52,119 nucleotides of DNA, taken from Planctomycetaceae bacterium (lineage in GTDB: Bacteria > Planctomycetota > Planctomycetia > Pirellulales > Pirellulaceae). The position numbers and the translations under genes were made by a program. Of this stretch, positions 47,038-52,119 are shown piece after piece. The stretch lies in the NCBI GenBank assembly GCA_018660825.1, contig JABJJO010000006.1:1-52119 (forward strand), written 5' to 3'. The notes under the pieces were generated by a model. It saw only the letters and a list, made by a program, of their open reading frames with translations. It made no database searches and was not told where the DNA came from. Positions within the stretch are counted from its first letter, which is position 1, and each line of letters opens with the position of its first letter.

Positions 47038-50000
47038 GTGAGAATTTTGAGAGACAGTAATTCCAGAGGGCGACGTTTTGTCCTGTTGCTTGTTGTTAGC
47101 GTGCTTTTGGGTGGCGCGGCAACGGACACGTTAAATGCCGAAGCACCGACGGATGCTAATGGAGTTCCGCGGCAAGCGATTAACACGCAGGACCCTGAGG
47201 ACACGCCTTCCGCGCCGTTGGAAGCATTAGCTGCATTGAAAGTTCCGGATGGGTTTGAGGTTTCTTTGTTTGCCGGTGAACCTGATGTGCACCAGCCACT
47301 GGCATTTACATTTGATGATCGTGGTCGGCTGTGGGTCATTGAAAACTACTCCTATCCCGAATGGAACGCAGAAGCTTACGACAGGATAGTTATTTTTGAA
47401 GACACCGATCAAGACGGGCAATTTGACAAAAAGAAAGTGTTTCTTGATGACGGCCATCAGCTGACTGGAATTGAAATTGGCTTTGGTGGAGTTTGGTGTA
47501 CTGCCGCTCCGTATCTTATCTTTATCCCAGACGACGATCGTGATGATCAACCGGATGGTCCCCCCCAGATATTGTTAGACGGATTTAATCTGCGGGAAGT
47601 GGGTCACAACGTCGTCAATGGTTTGCGATGGAGTCCCGATGGTTGGCTCTATGGGCGGCACGGAATTAAAGCGACAAGTCACGTGGGGGCTCCAGGGACC
47701 AGCGCTAAACAACGTGTGATGTTGAACTGTAGTATTTGGCGGTTTCATCCGACGCGAAAAATATTTGAAGTTGTATCCCATGGAACAACGAACCCTTGGG
47801 GATTTGACTATGACGATTATGGCGAGATGTTTTTTACGAACAATGTAATTGGGCATCTATGGCATTTGCTACCGGGTGCACGTTATCAGCGGATGTTCGG
47901 CTCCCATTTGAATCCCAATACATTTGTGTCGATGAACTCTACATCGGACCATCTGCATTTTGCAGGAGGGTTGTGGTCGGAGAGTCGTAAGGAAATTGGC
48001 AAGCCAAACTTGCACGATGAATATGGCGGAGGGCATAGTCACTGCGGTGGGATGATCTATCTCGGCGACAACTGGCCAGCACAATATCGCGGTAAAATGT
48101 TTATGTGCAACACGCATGGTAAACGAGTCAATATGGACGCGCTCAGGCGCGAAGGCAGCAGTTACACCGCGGAGCATGGCCAAGATTTCTTGTTTGCCAA
48201 TAGTGATTGGTTTCGAGGGGTCGAGTTGAAATATGGACCCGATGGTGGCGTGTTTTTGACGGATTGGACGGACCTCGGTGAGTGTCATGACCGTGATGGA
48301 ATCCATCGGCGGTCTGGTCGGATCTATAAAATTACATATGGCAAGCCACGTCGTTTAGCCGCTTTTGATTTGCAAGACTTATCCACCGCAGAATTGGTTG
48401 CTTTGCAGAATCACAAAAATGATTGGTTTGTACGTCATGCTCGACGTATTTTGCAAGAACGCGCGGTTGGTGGTGGTGATCTATCGACGGCGGTGATTTT
48501 GTTAAAGAAGAATTTCCATGGGTCAGTCGATGCGACTCGAAAACTACGCTTTCTGTGGTGCTTACACGCCTTGGGGCAATCTGCTGCCGTGCTTGAGGAT
48601 TTGTTGAATGACACCAATGAGCATCTGCGTGTGTGGGGAGTGCGGTTGCTATTTGAAAATGATCTATCGTCAAAAAATAGAGCGACTGTGTTGGCTGATC
48701 TCGCACGCAGAGAAACCTCTGGTCTGGTCCGGTTGCACATTGCCGCCGCCATGGCAAAGGTTTCCAATGTCTTACGGTGGGCTGTCGCCGCGGCATTAGT
48801 GGAGAAAATGCCTGTCGCTGACGACGAACGGTTAATGGCGATGATTTGGTATGCGATAGAGCCGGTAGTGTTGGAAACCACAGGTGAAGCGTTACAATTT
48901 TCCATGACGTCGGATGCGGCCTTGTTGCAAGAATTTGTCGCGCGGCGGATTACGGTAAGTGCGGTAAGTCACGCTGGTAATTTTGAAAAGCTGATGGCGG
49001 TCATGGTACGGCAACAGGAGACGTTAAATGAAGCGCAGTCGCAGGAAGTTTTGCCAATGTTGATGGGACTCGGTGTTGGTGTGCGTGGCCAACGGCAGAT
49101 AGAAATGCCAAAATCGTGGCGCTCGTTCGCAGACTTGGTCAAAGCCTCTGGAAACGAGAAAGGACGACAGTTGGTGCAACAAGTAGGCGCTGTGTTTGGA
49201 GACGGCGTGGCGCTGGCGCAACTTGTTAGCGTTGCCAGAAACAAGGACTTGGCTGCAGAAGTACGAAGCACCGCGGTTAACTCTTTGGTGTCCGTGTCCG
49301 GCGAAGGAGTCGACAGTGAATTGAAAATCCCCGAGTTGCTGCAAGGGATGATTGGTGACCGCGCAGTGCAGATGGCAGCGATTCGTGGTTTGCGACGTTT
49401 CAAGCATCTGCAAACCCCAAAATTGTTACTTGGCAGATATGCGTCGCTGGACAAGCCTCTGAAAAATGCTGTTATCGACACGCTTAGTTCACGCGAGGAT
49501 TATGCATTCGAGTTGTTGGCTGCACTTGAAACTGGGCGTGTGCCGCGAGACCATGTTACGCCTCAACAAGCACGGCAGATTTCAAATATTGGCAATGCTG
49601 AATTAACGGATAAGTTGTCGGATCTGTGGGGAGCGGTGCAGTTTAGCAGTGAATCGCAGTTGGAAAAAATCACACAGATTAAGGCAATGCTAGCAACTCA
49701 GAGTGTTGTACGTCCAGACTTGAGCCAAGGAAGAGCCATTTACAAACAACGCTGTGCGAACTGCCATAAGTTATTTGGCGAGGGTGAAAAAATTGGGCCT
49801 GATTTAACTGGTTCTGGACGAGCGAATATCGATTATGCTTTGCAAAATGTTGTGACGCCCAGTGCCGTCGTTGCTAAAGGGTTCCAAGTCAGTGTGGTGG
49901 TGACTGTCGCTGGACGCATATTGACGGGCGTTGTTACTCAGGAGTCAGAACAGGTCTTGTTGATTCAAACAGATAAAGAACAAATACGACTGCCGAAAGC

Positions 50001-50172
50001 TGAAGTTGATGAGATTCGCAAATCGAAACAATCTTTGATGCCGGCGAACTTGCTCAAGGATTTAACGGACGAGCAGATAAGAAATCTGATTGCCTATCTT
50101 GCGAGCCCAATACAGGTACCAGTTAGTAGTGTAGATGATATAACGAATGTGAAAGATTCTGCCGTCGAATAA
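47038..50172 (+). CDS. PVC-type haem-binding membrane-bound dehydrogenase
   Basis: The protein (1044 residues, GTG start at 47038) has a signal peptide (about 10-36), a beta-propeller dehydrogenase-like domain (about 60-440: PDGFEVSLFAGEP, HNVVNGLRWSPDGWLYG, TDWTDLGECHDRDGIHRRSGRIYKI), HEAT/armadillo-like helical repeats (about 445-880), and a C-terminal cytochrome c-like domain with CANCH (906-910). These are typical of planctomycete/verrucomicrobial PVC-type proteins near sulfatases, thought to oxidise sugars or polymers at the cell surface. It lies 30 bases before the sulfatase gene, in an operon. Confidence 0.9.
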   Translation: MRILRDSNSRGRRFVLLLVVSVLLGGAATDTLNAEAPTDANGVPRQAINTQDPEDTPSAPLEALAALKVPDGFEVSLFAGEPDVHQPLAFTFDDRGRLWVIENYSYPEWNAEAYDRIVIFEDTDQDGQFDKKKVFLDDGHQLTGIEIGFGGVWCTAAPYLIFIPDDDRDDQPDGPPQILLDGFNLREVGHNVVNGLRWSPDGWLYGRHGIKATSHVGAPGTSAKQRVMLNCSIWRFHPTRKIFEVVSHGTTNPWGFDYDDYGEMFFTNNVIGHLWHLLPGARYQRMFGSHLNPNTFVSMNSTSDHLHFAGGLWSESRKEIGKPNLHDEYGGGHSHCGGMIYLGDNWPAQYRGKMFMCNTHGKRVNMDALRREGSSYTAEHGQDFLFANSDWFRGVELKYGPDGGVFLTDWTDLGECHDRDGIHRRSGRIYKITYGKPRRLAAFDLQDLSTAELVALQNHKNDWFVRHARRILQERAVGGGDLSTAVILLKKNFHGSVDATRKLRFLWCLHALGQSAAVLEDLLNDTNEHLRVWGVRLLFENDLSSKNRATVLADLARRETSGLVRLHIAAAMAKVSNVLRWAVAAALVEKMPVADDERLMAMIWYAIEPVVLETTGEALQFSMTSDAALLQEFVARRITVSAVSHAGNFEKLMAVMVRQQETLNEAQSQEVLPMLMGLGVGVRGQRQIEMPKSWRSFADLVKASGNEKGRQLVQQVGAVFGDGVALAQLVSVARNKDLAAEVRSTAVNSLVSVSGEGVDSELKIPELLQGMIGDRAVQMAAIRGLRRFKHLQTPKLLLGRYASLDKPLKNAVIDTLSSREDYAFELLAALETGRVPRDHVTPQQARQISNIGNAELTDKLSDLWGAVQFSSESQLEKITQIKAMLATQSVVRPDLSQGRAIYKQRCANCHKLFGEGEKIGPDLTGSGRANIDYALQNVVTPSAVVAKGFQVSVVVTVAGRILTGVVTQESEQVLLIQTDKEQIRLPKAEVDEIRKSKQSLMPANLLKDLTDEQIRNLIAYLASPIQVPVSSVDDITNVKDSAVE

Positions 50173-50202
50173 TGTAAACGAGTCTTGTAAACGGAGTATG
50201 TG

Positions 50203-51708
50203 ATGAAGTTAATTGGAAGAATACTAACGATTTGGGCTTTAGGTTGTTTGTTTGGTAACGCCGCGTGGGGCGAAACGACACGGGTAGCACAGAGTCCCAA
50301 CATAGTGTTTATCATGGCCGACGACCTCGGCTCGGGGGATTTGGGGTGCTATAACTCCGACAGCAAGATCCCCACGCCTCAGATGGACGCGATCGCCAAA
50401 GGGGGAATGCGATTTACGGATGCCCATTCACCATCGGCCGTCTGCTCGCCAACTCGCTACGGAGTGTTGACTGGTCGCTACGCCTGGCGGGGCCGACTCA
50501 AAAGTGGAGTAGGATGGGGCTACAGTCGATTGCTTATCGAACCTGAACGAGCGACCGTTGCGAGCCTATTGAAAGCTCAGGGCTACAACACTGCTTGTGT
50601 GGGTAAGTGGCATTTAGGGTTTCAGCTACCGGATCTCGCTGCCAAGGACTATCCAGCAGCGAACGTCGTGTTACCTAAAGCACATCCGCATGCGGTCGAC
50701 TATTTTAAACCGTTGGCTCCCGGGCCGAATGCGTTGGGTTTTGATTATTTTTACGGAATTCCTGCTTCGCTTGATATGAACCCGTACGTCTTTGTCGAGA
50801 ATGAAAAACCGATCACTCTGCCAACTGGGATGGTAAAGAAATCCGCTCATCGACGGCAAAACGGTGGTGGTATGTGGCGCGGAGGGGATGCAGCCCCAGA
50901 TTTCAAACACGTTGATGTGTTACCGTTTGTGACGGAAAAAGCGGTGTCTTGGATTGATGAACAGGATGGGAAGAAACCATTTTTTCTCTATTTCCCGCTG
51001 TCGGCTCCGCATACTCCGTGGGTGCCAACGGCAGATTTCAAAGGAAAAGCGAAAGCAGGTTACTACGGCGATTTTGTGAACCAATGTGATCATGTGATCG
51101 GTGAAATAGTGTCCGCGTTAAAGTCGGGGGGGCATTTGGAGAACACGTTGCTGATCGTGACGAGTGACAATGGCTCACATTGGGTACCTGGTGACATTCC
51201 GAAATATAGCCACCGCGCCAATCTGCACTACCGTGGACAGAAAGCGGATATATGGGAAGGTGGTCACCGTGTGCCCTTCTTGGTTCATTGGCCTGCACAA
51301 GTCGCTGCGAGTACAGTGAGCGACCAGACGATATGCTTGACGGACCTAATGGCCACAGCGTTAGACGTACTGGGGGAATCGTTACCCACGGGTGCCGGTC
51401 AGGATAGTTATAGTTTCCTAGCTGCACTGACTCAAACCAAACGGCCATCCGAGCGGTTGGTTACTATTCATCACTCAGTCAACGGTACTTTTGCAATTCG
51501 TAAGGGCGATTGGAAATTGATACCTGACAATCTTGGATCGGGCGGCTTTAGTGCCCCGCGGATTGTAAAGCCAAAAGAAGATGATCCTAGCGGACAATTG
51601 TACAACTTACGTACGGACCCGAGCGAGACAATAAACGTGTGGCAAGACAATCCAAAAATTGTTGAAGAGCTACAAACTGAATTACAACGCATGCGGCAGG
51701 GGAGCTAA
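50203..51708 (+). CDS. Secreted sulfatase (formylglycine type, S1)
   Basis: Sulfatases hydrolyse sulfate esters using formylglycine made from a cysteine. The protein (501 residues) has a signal peptide (about 3-23), metal-binding DD in MADDLGSGDLG (D40/D41) and the CSPTR signature (C81), with GKWHLGF, SDNGSHW and a C-terminal YNLRTDPSE. ATG 50203 is used because GGAG lies six bases before it. As a member of family S1 it would need the formylglycine-generating enzyme, which is not in this window. It is in an operon with the PVC dehydrogenase and the next sulfatase. Confidence 0.93.
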   Translation: MKLIGRILTIWALGCLFGNAAWGETTRVAQSPNIVFIMADDLGSGDLGCYNSDSKIPTPQMDAIAKGGMRFTDAHSPSAVCSPTRYGVLTGRYAWRGRLKSGVGWGYSRLLIEPERATVASLLKAQGYNTACVGKWHLGFQLPDLAAKDYPAANVVLPKAHPHAVDYFKPLAPGPNALGFDYFYGIPASLDMNPYVFVENEKPITLPTGMVKKSAHRRQNGGGMWRGGDAAPDFKHVDVLPFVTEKAVSWIDEQDGKKPFFLYFPLSAPHTPWVPTADFKGKAKAGYYGDFVNQCDHVIGEIVSALKSGGHLENTLLIVTSDNGSHWVPGDIPKYSHRANLHYRGQKADIWEGGHRVPFLVHWPAQVAASTVSDQTICLTDLMATALDVLGESLPTGAGQDSYSFLAALTQTKRPSERLVTIHHSVNGTFAIRKGDWKLIPDNLGSGGFSAPRIVKPKEDDPSGQLYNLRTDPSETINVWQDNPKIVEELQTELQRMRQGS

Positions 51709-52119
51709 ATGATGACCATTAAATATCCGAGGGCATTTCAACTATTGGTGTTGGTAGTTTTAGGGAGCTTGCTGCCGCGTGTTGTGTGTTCAGCCGAAAC
51801 ACGTATTCAGTCGTCCAAGCCTAACGTTTTATTTTTGATTTGTGACGATTTGAATTGCGATATGAGCACTTATGGTCATCCTACAGTACAGACTCCGAAC
51901 ATTGATCGTTTGGCAGCCCGTGGCGTTCGATTTGAGAATGCTCACTGTCAGTTTCCGTTGTGTGGGCCTTCTCGTATTTCGTTTATGACGGGGATGTATC
52001 CAGACCAAACGTTAGTTCACAGAAATTCAATTTACGTTCGAGAACACACGCCGAATGTACTAACGATTCCGCAAGTGTTTCGTTCGGCGGGTTACTTTGC
52101 AACTCGTATCGGTAAAATA
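51709..52119 (+). CDS. Sulfatase (iduronate-2-sulfatase-like), 3' partial
   Basis: The gene runs off the window after 137 codons. A signal peptide (about 10-29) is followed by the metal motif LFLICDDLNCDMSTYGHP and the CGPSR signature (C85) that becomes formylglycine. The ICDDLN and CGPSRISFMTG pattern is that of iduronate-2-sulfatase-like members of family S1. The frame begins at ATG 51709, one base after the upstream stop; ATG 51712 with GGGGAG seven bases before it is equally likely. It belongs to the same operon. Confidence 0.9.
   Translation, partial: MMTIKYPRAFQLLVLVVLGSLLPRVVCSAETRIQSSKPNVLFLICDDLNCDMSTYGHPTVQTPNIDRLAARGVRFENAHCQFPLCGPSRISFMTGMYPDQTLVHRNSIYVREHTPNVLTIPQVFRSAGYFATRIGKI

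Noticed and set aside
48332-48905. Minus-strand open frames within the PVC dehydrogenase
   Set aside because: They overlap a well-supported gene and show no family features.

Overview
The window reads as chromosomal DNA of a planctomycete, most likely of the Pirellulales. The main evidence is family content typical of that phylum: two DUF1549/DUF1553 + DUF1501 pairs (one with a PSCyt1-type CxxCH haem motif), a large PVC-type haem-binding dehydrogenase, adjacent secreted sulfatases, a DUF4912 protein with a Rho-N domain, a membrane-anchored Ser/Thr kinase and a fused AroD-AroE enzyme. This assignment is an inference from gene families; no rRNA, tRNA, CRISPR array, transposase or phage gene was seen.

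Layout. 1-250: the C-terminal tail of an RNA-binding protein (a GGDR repeat) and a strong terminator. 364-4418: a soluble histidine kinase, an NtrC-type sigma54 activator and mutL. 4669-6723: shikimate pathway (aroDE fusion, aroK). 6716-8838, minus strand: an unusual prepilin peptidase-like protein and an OmpA-type lipoprotein. 9005-11634: hisH, hisA and a serine acetyltransferase behind a long structured leader. 11606-14287: a large YfhO-type membrane protein. 14362-22575, minus strand: an F1Fo ATP synthase operon, in transcription order atpI-like, a second small membrane protein, atpB, atpF, atpH, atpA, atpG, atpD, atpC. No c-subunit gene (atpE) lies at its usual place between atpB and atpF, nor anywhere else in the window. 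Subunits a, b and alpha carry unusual histidine-rich or acidic additions.

22576-23439 is an 864-base gene-free stretch with a clean terminator-like hairpin and may hold a small RNA. 23440-30129: the DUF4912/Rho-N protein, LarE-like sulfur transferase, Ser/Thr kinase and several membrane proteins of unknown role. 30312-33345: a DUF1549 + DUF1501 pair. 33454-37547: a zinc-ribbon membrane protein, YchF GTPase, and a small membrane protein translationally coupled to a sodium/solute symporter. 37594-43135, minus strand: a second DUF1501 gene and a 1364-residue PSCyt1-DUF1549-DUF1553-LamG protein. 43219-45446, minus strand: a tungstate-type ABC importer (TupA, TupB, TupC). 45613-46995: a PepC/bleomycin-hydrolase peptidase. 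47038-52119: a PVC dehydrogenase with a C-terminal haem domain followed by two sulfatases, the last cut by the window edge. That final block, together with the DUF1549/DUF1501 pairs and the symporter, fits use of sulfated polysaccharides.

The strongest candidates for a second look are the ATP synthase locus without atpE but with remodelled a, b and alpha subunits; the possible small RNA upstream of it; the structured leader of the serine acetyltransferase gene; and the repeated 3'-end overlaps between convergent genes.
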